From the NCBI RefSeq assembly GCF_945882965.1, contig NZ_CAMCWY010000004.1, positions 62,001 through 126,000 on the forward strand: a stretch of 64,000 bases of DNA, in the 5' to 3' direction. Shown piece after piece: positions 48,293 to 58,188 of this stretch. Every line of letters starts with the position of its first letter. Position 1 is the first letter of the stretch. Both the position numbers and the translations under genes were made by a program. The notes under the pieces are model-generated. The model searched no databases, was not told the origin of the DNA, and saw only the letters and a list, made by a program, of their open reading frames with translations. The DNA comes from Sphingorhabdus sp. EL138 (lineage in GTDB: Bacteria > Pseudomonadota > Alphaproteobacteria > Sphingomonadales > Sphingomonadaceae).

Positions 48293-48880
48293 ATGCGTAA
48301 CGGCTCCATCAGTCGAAAGACAAACGAAACGTCTATTGATGTTGAGGTCAACCTCGACGGCAGTGGTGTGTATGAAGTGTCAACGGGCATTGGCTTTCTC
48401 GACCATATGCTTGAGCAATTGTCGCGCCATTCGTTGATCGATTTGAAAGTCAAAGCGATAGGCGATCTGCATATCGACCAACATCATACCACCGAAGACA
48501 CGGGCATCGCCATTGGCGAGGCTGTGTTGCAGGCATTAGGCGATAAGCGCGGCATTACGCGTTATGGCACCGCCTATGCGCCGATGGACGAAACCTTGAC
48601 CCGCTGTGCGCTCGACATTTCTGGGCGGCCTTATTTTGTGTGGAAAGTATCGCTTGGCATGCCGCGTCTGGGCGAGTGGGACACCGAGTTGATCGAACAT
48701 TGGTTCCACAGCTTTGCAACGAGCGCGGGCATTACGCTGCATATAGAAAATCTATATGGTTCGAATAACCATCATATTGTCGAAAGCTGCTACAAGGCCT
48801 TGGCCCGCGCCTTGCGCCAAGCGGTTGAGATTGACCCGCGCAAGGCAGACGCCATTCCGTCGACTAAGGGGACGTTGTAG
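48293..48880 (+). CDS. hisB: Imidazoleglycerol-phosphate dehydratase
   Basis: Seventh step of histidine synthesis. 195 residues, monofunctional (no phosphatase domain). Metal-binding histidine motifs [18 protein letters not shown] and [16 protein letters not shown] and the second set [24 protein letters not shown] are intact. ATG 48293; the longer frame from 48209 lies in the divergent promoter region. First gene of hisBHAF. Confidence 0.95.
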   Translation: MRNGSISRKTNETSIDVEVNLDGSGVYEVSTGIGFLDHMLEQLSRHSLIDLKVKAIGDLHIDQHHTTEDTGIAIGEAVLQALGDKRGITRYGTAYAPMDETLTRCALDISGRPYFVWKVSLGMPRLGEWDTELIEHWFHSFATSAGITLHIENLYGSNNHHIVESCYKALARALRQAVEIDPRKADAIPSTKGTL

Positions 48881-48883
48881 GCC

Positions 48884-49495
48884 GTGTCGCTTGCGCTGAT
48901 TGATTATGGCGCGGGCAATCTGCATTCGGTGCACAATGCGTTGAAGGCGGCGGGCGCAGGCGATGTGCATGTGACCGCTGATCCTGATGTCGTTGCCAAG
49001 GCCGACCGTATCGTTCTGCCAGGTGTTGGAGCCTTCGCGCATTGCATGGATGCTTTAACCGCGATTGACGGCATGGTGGCCGCGATGGAACAATGCGTTC
49101 GGCTTGAAGCAACGCCGTTTCTGGGCATTTGCGTCGGTATGCAGTTGCTCGCCGATGAAGGCGTTGAGCATGGAAGCACGTGCGGTCTTGGCTGGATCGG
49201 CGGCACCGTGCGCGCGATTACCCCTGCTGTAGATTTGAAAATCCCGCATATGGGCTGGAATGATGTGGTGCCGCGTGACGGCGCGCCGTTGATAGCGCTC
49301 GGCGAAGCTTATTTTTTGCATGGCTATCACTTTGATGCCGCAAATGCGGCGGATGTGTTGGCCACGACTGACCATGGTGGCGCATTGGTTGCTGCTGTGG
49401 GCCGCGACAACATCATGGGTGTTCAGTTCCACCCGGAAAAAAGCCAGACTTATGGCATTGAACTCCTCAAACGCTTTTTGGAGTGGGCGCCGTGA
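48884..49495 (+). CDS. hisH: Imidazole glycerol phosphate synthase, glutaminase subunit
   Basis: Supplies ammonia from glutamine to HisF. 203 residues. Nucleophile Cys in LGICVGMQLLADEG, and the His-Glu pair in GVQFHPEKSQTYG. The start is GTG at 48884, three bases after the hisB stop; the first residues ALIDYGAGNLHSV are canonical. Confidence 0.95.
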   Translation: MSLALIDYGAGNLHSVHNALKAAGAGDVHVTADPDVVAKADRIVLPGVGAFAHCMDALTAIDGMVAAMEQCVRLEATPFLGICVGMQLLADEGVEHGSTCGLGWIGGTVRAITPAVDLKIPHMGWNDVVPRDGAPLIALGEAYFLHGYHFDAANAADVLATTDHGGALVAAVGRDNIMGVQFHPEKSQTYGIELLKRFLEWAP

Positions 49496-49510
49496 TGAGT
49501 CATTGGTCAA

Positions 49511-49585
49511 CTCTCCGTGCCTCTGCGCCTCTGCGTGAGGTTCTTTTTTGTTCACGCAGAGGCGCAGAGACGCAGAGACGAGAGA
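49511..49585. repeat. Family-4 palindrome between hisH and hisA
   Basis: The arm CTCTCCGTGCCTCTGCGCCT with a matching complement closes a short T-rich loop. The 3' end holds GAGAGAG, which doubles as the hisA ribosome-binding site. Confidence 0.75.
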
Positions 49586-49592
49586 GTTTGTT

Positions 49593-50321
49593 ATGATAGT
49601 CTTCCCCGCGATTGACTTGAAGGGTGGCGAGGTTGTGCGCTTGGCCGAGGGCGATATGAACCGGGCGACGGTCTATGCCGACGATCCGGCGGCGCAGGCG
49701 ATGTTGTTTGCCGAACAAGGCGCACAATTTCTGCATGTGGTCGATCTGGATGGCGCTTTTGCTGGTCGCCCCGAAAATGCCGAAGCGGTGGAGGGAATTA
49801 TTGAAAATTTCCCCGGCTATATCCAATTGGGCGGCGGCATTCGCAATGCACAGACGGTTGAACGCTGGTTCGACATGGGCGTTGCGCGGCTGGTGATTGG
49901 CACCGCAGCGCTCAAAGACCCTCTATTTGTGAAGGATATGGCGCGCGAATTTGCAGACGGCATTGTGGTTGCCGTCGACGCGCGCGACGGCTTTGTCGCG
50001 ACTGAGGGTTGGGCAGAGACATCCGACATGCCAGTCATCGATCTGGCGCGCCGGTTTGAAGATGCTGGCGTTGCGTCTATCCTGTTCACGGATGTTGGTC
50101 GCGACGGGATGTTGACCGGATGCAATATCGACGCGACAGTTGATCTGGCGCGGCGGGTTAATATTCCGGTCATCGCCAGCGGTGGGGTGAAGGGTATCGA
50201 TGATATTCACATGCTCGCGCTGCATGCCAAGGATGGCATTGAGGGTGTGATAACCGGCCGTGCGATTTATGACGGGCGGCTCGATCTGGCGACCGCGATT
50301 AACGTGGCGGGACGGGCGTGA
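49593..50321 (+). CDS. hisA: Phosphoribosylformimino-AICAR-phosphate isomerase
   Basis: Fourth step of histidine synthesis. 242-residue TIM barrel with VFPAIDLKGGEVVRLAEGD, the paired catalytic Asp (DLKGG and FTDVGRDGML) and two phosphate loops (GGGIRN, SGGVKG). ATG 49593 begins just after the palindrome; a reading from 49548 would translate the repeat and is rejected. Confidence 0.95.
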   Translation: MIVFPAIDLKGGEVVRLAEGDMNRATVYADDPAAQAMLFAEQGAQFLHVVDLDGAFAGRPENAEAVEGIIENFPGYIQLGGGIRNAQTVERWFDMGVARLVIGTAALKDPLFVKDMAREFADGIVVAVDARDGFVATEGWAETSDMPVIDLARRFEDAGVASILFTDVGRDGMLTGCNIDATVDLARRVNIPVIASGGVKGIDDIHMLALHAKDGIEGVITGRAIYDGRLDLATAINVAGRA

Positions 50322-50336
50322 TATTTACGGCTGACG

Positions 50337-50490
50337 AATTCCTCCCCGGTACGGGAAGGGGGACCATCCGCAGGATGATGGAGGGGGTTCTCCTAGTTCC
50401 CCTAACCTCATATCGTTGGCCACTACCTAACGCCCCCCTCCACCCCGACGCTGCGCGTCGCGGTCCGCCTCCCCGTAACGGGGAGAAATT
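50337..50490. repeat. Family-3 palindromic element between hisA and hisF
   Basis: 154 bases bounded by inverted ends (AATTCCTCCCCGGTACGGG at left, complement of AATTTCTCCCCGTTACGGGG at right) with further inner symmetry (GGAGGGGG / CCCCCCTCC). The right end contains GGGGAG, 8 bases before the hisF GTG. A related element is at 56765-56902. Confidence 0.8.
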
Positions 50491-50493
50491 ATT

Positions 50494-51267
50494 GTGACCG
50501 TCCGTGTCCGCGTCATTCCATGCCTCGACGTATCCAATGGCCGCGTGGTCAAGGGTGTCAATTTCGTTGACCTGCGCGATGCGGGCGACCCGGTGGAACA
50601 AGCGCAAGCCTATGATGCGGCGGGCGCGGATGAGCTTTGCTTCTTGGATATCGGCGCAAGCCATGAAGGGCGTGGCACGATCATTGATGTGGTCCGGCGC
50701 ACGGCGGAGGTGTGCTTCATGCCGCTGACCGTGGGCGGCGGCGTGCGCAGTGCAGAGGATGCGCGGGCGTTGTTGCTGGCAGGCGCGGACAAGGTCGCGG
50801 TCAACAGCGCAGCTGTGGCGCGGCCTGAGCTTGTGGCCGACATCGCCGCCCGTTTCGGCAGCCAGTGCGTGGTGGCATCGGTCGATGCGCGGCGGACGGG
50901 CAGCGGATGGGAAATCTTCACCCATGGTGGCCGTAATCCCACAGGCATCGACGCATTGGATCATGCGGTGAAGCTCGCTGAACTCGGTGCAGGCGAATTG
51001 TTGGTGACGAGCATGGACCGAGACGGCACGCGCGACGGCTACGACCTTGCGCTCACCCGCATGATTGCCGATGCGGTCAACATCCCTGTGGTGGCCAGCG
51101 GCGGTGTCGGCAACCTTGACCATCTTGTCGCTGGCGTCCGCGACGGTCATGCGAGCGCGGTTCTGGCGGCGTCGATATTCCATTTCGGCCAATATAGCAT
51201 CGCGGATGCGCATACGGCGTTAAGGGCGGCGGGGTTGCCTGCGCGGATGACCACTAGCGTCAAATAG
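50494..51267 (+). CDS. hisF: Imidazole glycerol phosphate synthase, cyclase subunit
   Basis: Makes imidazole glycerol phosphate and AICAR with HisH. 257-residue TIM barrel: [19 protein letters not shown] (catalytic Asp), [25 protein letters not shown] (second Asp) and SGGVGNLDH. The start is GTG at 50494 with GGGGAG from the repeat upstream. hisE and hisI do not follow in this window. Confidence 0.95.
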   Translation: MTVRVRVIPCLDVSNGRVVKGVNFVDLRDAGDPVEQAQAYDAAGADELCFLDIGASHEGRGTIIDVVRRTAEVCFMPLTVGGGVRSAEDARALLLAGADKVAVNSAAVARPELVADIAARFGSQCVVASVDARRTGSGWEIFTHGGRNPTGIDALDHAVKLAELGAGELLVTSMDRDGTRDGYDLALTRMIADAVNIPVVASGGVGNLDHLVAGVRDGHASAVLAASIFHFGQYSIADAHTALRAAGLPARMTTSVK

Positions 51268-51275
51268 CGCGCTTC

Positions 51276-51338
51276 CTCTTCGTGTCTTTGTGCGAATCTC
51301 CGCGCTTTTTGGTTCGCACAAAGGTACGAAGACAAGAA
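51276..51338. repeat. Family-5 palindrome after hisF
   Basis: Arms CTTCGTGTCTTTGTGCGAA and TTCGCACAAAGGTACGAAG are separated by about 19 bases. It may act as a hairpin at the end of the his transcript. Confidence 0.65.
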
Positions 51339-51380
51339 AGATGTTTAGCCGGTGGCGTGGTCTGGCCTATTCCCCCGTTT

Positions 51381-51450
51381 GTCATCCCCGCGAAAGCGGG
51401 GATCCATGGACTGACTGTTAGACCATGGATCCCCGATGTAGTCGGGGGTG
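51381..51450. repeat. Family-6 palindrome (GTCATCCCCGCGAAAGCGGG type)
   Basis: CATCCCCGCGAAAGCGGGGA and then CCATGG are mirrored by CCATGG, ATCCCCGA and TCGGGGG after a 16-base centre. This motif type is common between genes in many proteobacteria. Confidence 0.75.
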
Positions 51451-51520
51451 AAAATATCGAAAATAGCAAAAACGATCAAAAAACAGCAAAAGCGCATCAA
51501 AAAAATACGCCCCCTGAGTC

Positions 51521-51548
51521 CTTGACCTGTCATAAAAACACCCTATTT
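51521..51548 (+). promoter_or_regulatory. Heat-shock sigma-32 (RpoH) type promoter of groESL
   Basis: CTTGACC (51521-51527), a 13-base spacer, and CCCTATTT (51541-51548) match the sigma-32 consensus CTTGAA-N13-15-CCCCATNT closely. Transcription would begin about 7 bases later, inside or just before the CIRCE element. Confidence 0.7.
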
Positions 51549-51556
51549 GGGATTCG

Positions 51557-51583
51557 TTAGCACTCGACTAATATGAGTGCTAA
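51557..51583. promoter_or_regulatory. CIRCE element (HrcA operator)
   Basis: Exact TTAGCACTC-N9-GAGTGCTAA, the canonical operator of the HrcA repressor, 72 bases upstream of groES and just downstream of the sigma-32 promoter. groESL is therefore likely under both negative (HrcA) and positive (RpoH) heat-shock control. Confidence 0.96.
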
Positions 51584-51655
51584 CGTATATTCATTGCCGT
51601 CCACTGCTTCACGCAGGAGTGGCGGGATGGCGACACAGAAAAAGGATAGTTCAAC

Positions 51656-51943
51656 ATGGCATTTCGTCCATTGCATGATCGCGTTCTCGTCCGTCGGGTC
51701 GAGGCCGAAGCAAAAACCGCTGGCGGGATCATCATCCCTGATACAGCTCAGGAAAAGCCGCAGGAAGGCGAAGTCGTCTCCGTGGGTTCGGGTACACGCG
51801 CCGATGACGGCACTGTAACTGCACTCGACGTCAAGGCTGGCGACAAGATCCTGTTCGGCAAATGGTCGGGCACTGAAGTCAAGATCGACGGTGAAGACCT
51901 GTTGATCATGAAGGAATCGGATATCTTGGGAATCGTTTCCTAA
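51656..51943 (+). CDS. groES: Co-chaperonin GroES
   Basis: 95 residues, one GroES domain: [27 protein letters not shown], the mobile loop around residues 18-30, and [23 protein letters not shown]. It caps the GroEL ring. Followed by groEL after 133 bases, which hold a family-1 repeat. Confidence 0.97.
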   Translation: MAFRPLHDRVLVRRVEAEAKTAGGIIIPDTAQEKPQEGEVVSVGSGTRADDGTVTALDVKAGDKILFGKWSGTEVKIDGEDLLIMKESDILGIVS

Positions 51944-51958
51944 GCGCACCGCAAACTC

Positions 51959-52039
51959 CGTCACCCTGAACTTGTTTGACCGCCGGTCATTTCATTCCAG
52001 GGTCTTAATTAAGATGCTGAAACAAGTTCAGCATGATGG
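51959..52039. repeat. Family-1 palindromic repeat, copy 3, in the groES-groEL gap
   Basis: Arms CACCCTGAACTTGTTT and GCTGAAACAAGTTCAGC, but the left arm is split by about 20 bases (GACCGCCGGTCATTTCATTC) before CAGGGTC. It sits between the two chaperonin genes and could stall or cut the message between them. Confidence 0.75.
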
Positions 52040-52064
52040 CTTTGAAAAGTAGAATTCAAACTAA

Positions 52065-53732
<1,668 letters not shown>

Positions 53733-53764
53733 GTCCAAACGCTAGGCGCACGCCGAAACAAAAC

Positions 53765-53795
53765 GGGCCGGAGGGGAAACCTTCCGGCCTTTTTT
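53765..53795 (+). terminator. Rho-independent terminator of groESL
   Basis: GGGCCGGAGGGG, loop AAA, CCTTCCGGCC form a GC-rich stem followed at once by six T. The clearest intrinsic terminator in the window. Confidence 0.85.
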
Positions 53796-53811
53796 GTGGG
53801 TGATTACAAAC

Positions 53812-54207
53812 TTAACCGCGCATATGCTGAAGCATTTCGCCCATTTTCTGGTGCAACATGTTCATCCCCTTCAAGGGGCGGACCATGACTTTAAAATGGG
53901 TGATCAGGCCGTCATTGTCGCAGGTGATCATATCAATGCCGTTAATGGCAACGCCGTCAATGACGGTTTTGAATTCCAAAATTGCGCTGTTTTCCCGGTG
54001 CCATTCGCCGACATAAGCGAACTCGGCATTGCCCAAAGTGCGGCCCGCCGCAGCGAGATATTTCGCGGTGATCGCCTTGCCCACTTGTGGTGAATGAACG
54101 ACGGGGCTTTCGAACACGCAGTCATCATGCAGGACGGCGGAAATCGCATCTGCATCGCGTGAAAGGGCAACTTTATGCCAGATTTCGGCGGGGTTAGGCA
54201 TGTTCAA
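53812..54207 (-). CDS. NTF2-like/SnoaL fold protein
   Basis: 131 residues, cone-shaped NTF2-like domain: WHKVALSRDADAISAVLHDDCVFESPVVHSPQVGK, then ILEFKTVIDGVAINGIDMITCDNDGLITHFKVMVRPLKG. Such proteins bind or isomerise small ligands; none can be named here. Its start overlaps the dehydrogenase stop by 4 bases, so it is second in a two-gene operon. Confidence 0.82.
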   Translation of the reverse strand: MNMPNPAEIWHKVALSRDADAISAVLHDDCVFESPVVHSPQVGKAITAKYLAAAGRTLGNAEFAYVGEWHRENSAILEFKTVIDGVAINGIDMITCDNDGLITHFKVMVRPLKGMNMLHQKMGEMLQHMRG

Positions 54208-55148
54208 TATCCCAGATCGAGGTTTACCATTGGTTCAAGCGGCGCGCCTTGGCGGTAGCGCTCAAGATTTTCGAAGAAGCGTGTTGCAGAACGCACGAAC
54301 ATCTTGTCCTGCGCGCGGCCCGACAGGTGCATGGTAATATGCACGTTATCGAGGCTCCACAAAGGATGATCGGCTGGCAAGGGTTCGGGCGTGGTTACAT
54401 CGAGGAACGCGTTGGCAATTTGCTTGTCCTGCAACGCTGTGACCAAAGCATCCTGATCGATGACAGAGCCGCGCGCGATGTTGATCAAGGTTGCGCTTGG
54501 TTTCATCGCGGCAAGCTCAACTGCGCCAATCATATTGTCGGTTTCGGGCGTTGCGGGGACGGCGAGGATGACCCAGTCAAAGTCGCCCAACTGCGCCCGC
54601 CATTGGTCGGGCGTCAGCATGTTTGGCCCCGGCGAACGGCGCACCACGGTCACGTCGACGCCAAAGGGTTTGAGGCGTTCTTCGATCAGCTTGCCAATCG
54701 CGCCATAACCAAGCAGCAACGCCTTTGATCCGAACAGTTCAACCTTGCCCGGCGAATCTAGCAACCATTCGCGGCGTTCCTGCGCGCGTACGACTTCGCG
54801 ATAGCTTTTGGCGACGGTCAGCATGCCCATCACGACATATTCGGCAATGGTGATGGCATTGATGCCCGCGCCGTTCGTCACAACGCACCCTTGCGCCTTC
54901 AACTGCTTTAACGGCATGCCGTCAACGCCAGCATATATGCTGTTTAGCCATTTCATATGCGTTGCGGCACCGATGACCGTCGCCATGTCCCCCTTGTCAT
55001 ACATGTCAAACCAGCCAATCTCCGCCTGTGGCGCGAGCGTCAGTGCTTCCTCCCTGGACATAAAGAAATGCGGCTCAATCCAGTCGGGCAAACGCGGTTC
55101 AATCAACGGGCGCACAAGCCCCGACATAACGAGTTTCGGTTTGGTCAT
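54204..55148 (-). CDS. D-2-hydroxyacid dehydrogenase
   Basis: 314 residues. NAD-binding LLGYGAIGKLIEERL, the catalytic Arg in NIARGSVIDQDAL, the Glu in VTTPEPLPADHPLW, and a histidine in ITMHLSG where classical members have HxxG. It reduces a 2-oxoacid or oxidises the D-hydroxyacid with NAD(P). Substrate unknown. A compact hairpin (55157-55178) lies between it and cysS. Confidence 0.86.
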   Translation of the reverse strand: MTKPKLVMSGLVRPLIEPRLPDWIEPHFFMSREEALTLAPQAEIGWFDMYDKGDMATVIGAATHMKWLNSIYAGVDGMPLKQLKAQGCVVTNGAGINAITIAEYVVMGMLTVAKSYREVVRAQERREWLLDSPGKVELFGSKALLLGYGAIGKLIEERLKPFGVDVTVVRRSPGPNMLTPDQWRAQLGDFDWVILAVPATPETDNMIGAVELAAMKPSATLINIARGSVIDQDALVTALQDKQIANAFLDVTTPEPLPADHPLWSLDNVHITMHLSGRAQDKMFVRSATRFFENLERYRQGAPLEPMVNLDLGY

Positions 55149-55156
55149 ATACTTCT

Positions 55157-55178
55157 CCCCTCCCGCCTGCGGGAGGGG
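55157..55178. repeat. Perfect 10-base stem hairpin after cysS
   Basis: CCCCTCCCGC and GCGGGAGGGG flank a 2-base loop, 12 bases after the cysS stop on the minus strand. There is no T-run, so intrinsic termination is doubtful; the arms resemble family-3 ends. Confidence 0.6.
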
Positions 55179-55190
55179 AATGATGGCAGC

Positions 55191-56690
55191 TTAAACATCC
55201 AAGTTCCAATCCCAACCCAACGGGTCGCCGTCCATGACTTCAACGCCTTTGGCGATGAGGTCGTCACGGATCGCGTCGGACTTGGCGAAGTCTTTTGCAG
55301 CGCGGGCTTCCTTACGGGCGGTGAGCGCGGCTTCGATTTCGGCTTCGGTGATGATGGCGGCCTTGGGGCGGATACGGAGGTCTTGGCGGGTGAGGGTGAG
55401 GAGGTTGAGGCCGAGGACGGCATCCATATCGGCGAGAGCGGCGAGTTGGTGGGCAACGTCGATCTTTTTGAGGCCGACGATGTCTTCCAGCGCGGTGATA
55501 GCAATGGCGGTGTTGAGGTCGTCCGCGATTGCCGCGGCAAAGTCTTTCAGCGTGCCCGCCATGGGAGAAGAAAACGCACCCTGAACTTGTTTAAGGGTCC
55601 ATTTATCCGCTTCAACCGTCTGTTCGTTGGGCACGATGGATGCTGAAACAAGTTCAGCATGACGGGTCCTGAGAGTGCTGACCCCCATCACCATCCGCTT
55701 CAACCGCACAAACGCCGCCTGCAAACCCTCCCAGCTAAACTCCAACTCACTCCGATAATGCGCTTGCAGGCACATCAGGCGGTAGGCGAGGGGGTGGAAG
55801 CCTTTGTCGATCAGCAATTGCACGCGCAGGAATTCGCCCGATGATTTGCTCATCTTGCCCGACCGTTCGATCAGGAAATTATTGTGCATCCAAATGCGCG
55901 CGCCGCTGTCGGCGCAGCCTTCATGTGCTTGATTTTGTGCGATTTCATTGGGGTGGTGGATCTCGCGATGGTCAATGCCGCCAGTGTGGATGTCAAACGG
56001 CATGCCAAGCAGCGCCTTTGACATCACCGAGCATTCGAGATGCCAACCCGGCGCGCCTTTGCCCCATGGGCTGTCCCATTCCATTTGCCGCGTTTCGCCC
56101 GCTGGCGTCTTGCGCCAGATGGCAAAGTCAGCGGCGTGGCGTTTGCCCTCGACTTCATCGATGCGACCTTCACCTTCCTCGGTCTTGGCACGCGCCAATG
56201 CGCCATAATTCGCAACGGTCGAGGTATCAAAATACAGGCCGCTTTCCAGCTTATAACAATGCTTTTCGGCGATGCTTTTGGCATAATCGATCATCGCGGG
56301 GACGTAATCCGTGGCGATGGACCAATGTGCAGGTTGGCGGATGCTCAGCGCCTTGATGTCATCCCAATAGGCTTGCGTATAATGCTTTGCGATGTCCCAG
56401 ATCGACTGGGCTTTCTCCGCTGCCATCTTCTCCATCTTGTCCTCGCCTGCGTCGGCGTCGTCGGTCAGATGGCCAACATCGGTGATGTTGATGACATGGG
56501 TGAGCCTATAGCCCTTGTAGGACAGCACGCGGCCAAGCGTGTCGGCAAAAACATATGCGCGCATGTTGCCGATGTGCGGGTAGTTATAGACCGTCGGCCC
56601 GCAGGTATAGACCCGCGCCTCACCCTCATGAACGGGGGTGAAGGTTTCGAGTTGCCGGGTCAGGCTGTTGAAGAGTTTAAGCTCGGACAT
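55191..56690 (-). CDS. cysS: Cysteinyl-tRNA synthetase with an in-frame repeat insertion
   Basis: Charges tRNA-Cys. 499 residues, somewhat longer than usual (about 460-480). HIGN is at 39-42, zinc ligands Cys30, Cys220 and the HHPNE segment at 245-249, and KMSKS at 279-283. Residues about 341-375 (including RHAELVSASI and WTLKQVQGAF) are the translation of a family-1 palindromic repeat. It lies in the helical region after the KMSKS fold, where a surface loop could bear it; the frame is kept. ATG 56690 starts MSELKLFNSL; a 65-codon extension upstream is repeat-derived. Confidence 0.93.
   Translation of the reverse strand: MSELKLFNSLTRQLETFTPVHEGEARVYTCGPTVYNYPHIGNMRAYVFADTLGRVLSYKGYRLTHVINITDVGHLTDDADAGEDKMEKMAAEKAQSIWDIAKHYTQAYWDDIKALSIRQPAHWSIATDYVPAMIDYAKSIAEKHCYKLESGLYFDTSTVANYGALARAKTEEGEGRIDEVEGKRHAADFAIWRKTPAGETRQMEWDSPWGKGAPGWHLECSVMSKALLGMPFDIHTGGIDHREIHHPNEIAQNQAHEGCADSGARIWMHNNFLIERSGKMSKSSGEFLRVQLLIDKGFHPLAYRLMCLQAHYRSELEFSWEGLQAAFVRLKRMVMGVSTLRTRHAELVSASIVPNEQTVEADKWTLKQVQGAFSSPMAGTLKDFAAAIADDLNTAIAITALEDIVGLKKIDVAHQLAALADMDAVLGLNLLTLTRQDLRIRPKAAIITEAEIEAALTARKEARAAKDFAKSDAIRDDLIAKGVEVMDGDPLGWDWNLDV
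55575..55664. repeat. Family-1 palindromic repeat, copy 4, inside cysS
   Basis: Arms CACCCTGAACTTGTTTAAGG and GATGCTGAAACAAGTTCAGC, loop about 48 bases, as in the intergenic copies. It measures 90 bases (30 codons) and is open in the cysS frame. Confidence 0.85.
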
Positions 56691-56764
56691 TTGGAGGGCG
56701 ATGCTGGAAATGGGTGCGGAGGTCAAGAACCTCGTCATCCGAATGCGGGGTAATTGACTCTTTC

Positions 56765-56902
56765 CTCCCCATCGACTTGCGATGGGGAGAGGGACCGTTC
56801 GCGCAGCGAAGGGTGGAGGGGCCTTCTTAACGTTAAATGCCCCTCCGTCATTCGAAGCTAAAGGCTTCGACTGCCACCTCCCCATCGCAAGTCGATGGGG
56901 AG
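56765..56902. repeat. Family-3 palindromic element upstream of cysS
   Basis: CTCCCCATCGACTTGCGATG at the left is mirrored by CTCCCCATCGCAAGTCGATG at the right, each itself self-complementary, with inner TGGAGGGGCC / GCCCCTCCG. Lies in the 413-base gap between cysS and the desaturase gene, which holds two repeats and no recognisable gene. Confidence 0.8.
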
Positions 56903-56953
56903 AATGAAGCCCGTTCGAGCGGGTTGCAAATAGGCAACTTGTTCAGAAAACAC

Positions 56954-57068
56954 CCCGTCGCACCAGCGCAGGCTGGTGCCTATCACGCCTTTCCGCTTCA
57001 AGCGTCGGGGGGGTGGGAAAACCGATAGACGCGATAGGTCCCAGCCTGCGCTGGGGCGACGGGGGTGG
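56954..57068. repeat. Family-2 palindromic repeat, copy 3
   Basis: Left arm CGTCGCACCAGCGCAGGCTG and right arm CCAGCCTGCGCTGGGGCGAC, with matching outer flanks AACACCCC / GGGGGTG, enclose about 60 bases. It begins 160 bases upstream of the convergent end of the desaturase gene. Confidence 0.8.
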
Positions 57069-57103
57069 CGTTTTCTAAAACATGTCCCCCGCTCGCCATC
57101 TGC

Positions 57104-57961
57104 TCACATATTGTCGAGATTACACCCACGTTCGGCCAATATCGGGCGCAGCGCGCGATAGGCAGCGGGCGTCCTGTTCAGCGGGATCGTAGGATATAGA
57201 TGGTGGATGATGTGATATTGCATGCCAGATGACCAGATATTGCCCAACCTGCTTTTGAACGCTCTTGTATCCTTATACCGTCCTTGTTCGACGGCGGGGT
57301 GATGTGGCGCCCAGCTGAGGTAGAATGAAATATAGGTCAGCGCCACATGGCGCGGCAGCCACCACAGCAACGCCGCCTCTATGGCATAACCGCTCAGTGC
57401 CAATGCCGCGAGAATGCCAAAGAACAAAGTTTTGCTGATAATCGCGTCGTTCAGCGCCGCCTTGGCCGCCGGGCTGTCCCATTGCTGCAACAGTTGGCCG
57501 TAGCGGTTGAACCCGCCTTCAGCACGGGGTTGGCGGTTGACGACCGTTTTCCAAAGCGCCTGTAACGGGCCTGTTGCATGGGTTGAATAATCGGGATCCA
57601 GAAGCGGATCATTGGCGTGCTTATGATGTTCCATATGCGTAATCCGCGCCGTGCGCAGCGGCAGTGTCAGCGGGATGAGTGACCAGTGGCCGACAAGTTC
57701 GTTAAACCATTCCAGCTTCGATCCCTTTGGCGCGATGATATAATGCTGTGCATCATGCGACGGCAGATAGCTCGCCGTAATATCAATCGTCGCGATAATG
57801 AAACCCAGCCACAAGGGTATCGTGCCGGTAAAAACAAGTGGCCATAATGCAAGCCACATGGCCGTGTTCGTTATGCCCCAAAACACCATGAGCCAAGGGA
57901 TGCCGCCCGTAAACTGGTCCGCAATTGCCTTTTCGCGCGCGCGCAGGCTTTGACTGGTCAT
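57104..57961 (-). CDS. Membrane fatty acid desaturase-like protein
   Basis: 285 residues, four or so membrane helices and three histidine clusters of the diiron desaturase/hydroxylase superfamily: SHDAQHY, HMEHHKHAND and QYHIIHHLYPTIP. The superfamily includes acyl-lipid desaturases and carotene hydroxylases and ketolases; the histidine spacing does not decide among them. The start ATG 57961 overlaps the stop of the small membrane protein gene by 4 bases; ATG 57967 is an alternative. Confidence 0.85.
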   Translation of the reverse strand: MTSQSLRAREKAIADQFTGGIPWLMVFWGITNTAMWLALWPLVFTGTIPLWLGFIIATIDITASYLPSHDAQHYIIAPKGSKLEWFNELVGHWSLIPLTLPLRTARITHMEHHKHANDPLLDPDYSTHATGPLQALWKTVVNRQPRAEGGFNRYGQLLQQWDSPAAKAALNDAIISKTLFFGILAALALSGYAIEAALLWWLPRHVALTYISFYLSWAPHHPAVEQGRYKDTRAFKSRLGNIWSSGMQYHIIHHLYPTIPLNRTPAAYRALRPILAERGCNLDNM

Positions 57962-58149
57962 ATCCATTTGCCCCGATAGGTCGCGATCAAGCCCAGAACC
58001 GTCCCGATAATCAGGCCAAATTGTATTGGCGACAACGCAAAGGGTGCATTCAAATCCAGCCTCAGCATCACCTGCGCAACCAATGGTGCAAGGAACGCGA
58101 TGCCGAAGAAAAAGGGCCCGAAAAAGAAGAGTGATTTAACTACTGACAT
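57958..58149 (-). CDS. Small two-helix membrane protein
   Basis: 63 residues: KSLFFFGPFFFGIAFLAPLVAQ, a short loop with MLRLDLNAPFALSP, and a second helix FGLIIGTVLGLIATYRGKW. It precedes the desaturase in an overlapping pair and may be a partner subunit or anchor. No family recognised. Confidence 0.7.
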   Translation of the reverse strand: MSVVKSLFFFGPFFFGIAFLAPLVAQVMLRLDLNAPFALSPIQFGLIIGTVLGLIATYRGKWI

Positions 58150-58188
58150 TGATTTTGAAGATGGTGGAAATGCGCGATTAGGTCAAGC

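Noticed and set aside
49548-49592. HisA start at 49548
   Set aside because: It would translate the arm of the family-4 palindrome; the canonical HisA N-terminus starts at 49593.
49501-51450. CRISPR array among the his-region repeats
   Set aside because: The repeats are different palindromes with no regular unit and spacer pattern, and no cas gene is near.
56691-56885. N-terminal extension of CysS to the ATG at 56885
   Set aside because: The 65 extra codons translate the family-3 repeat and have no synthetase similarity.
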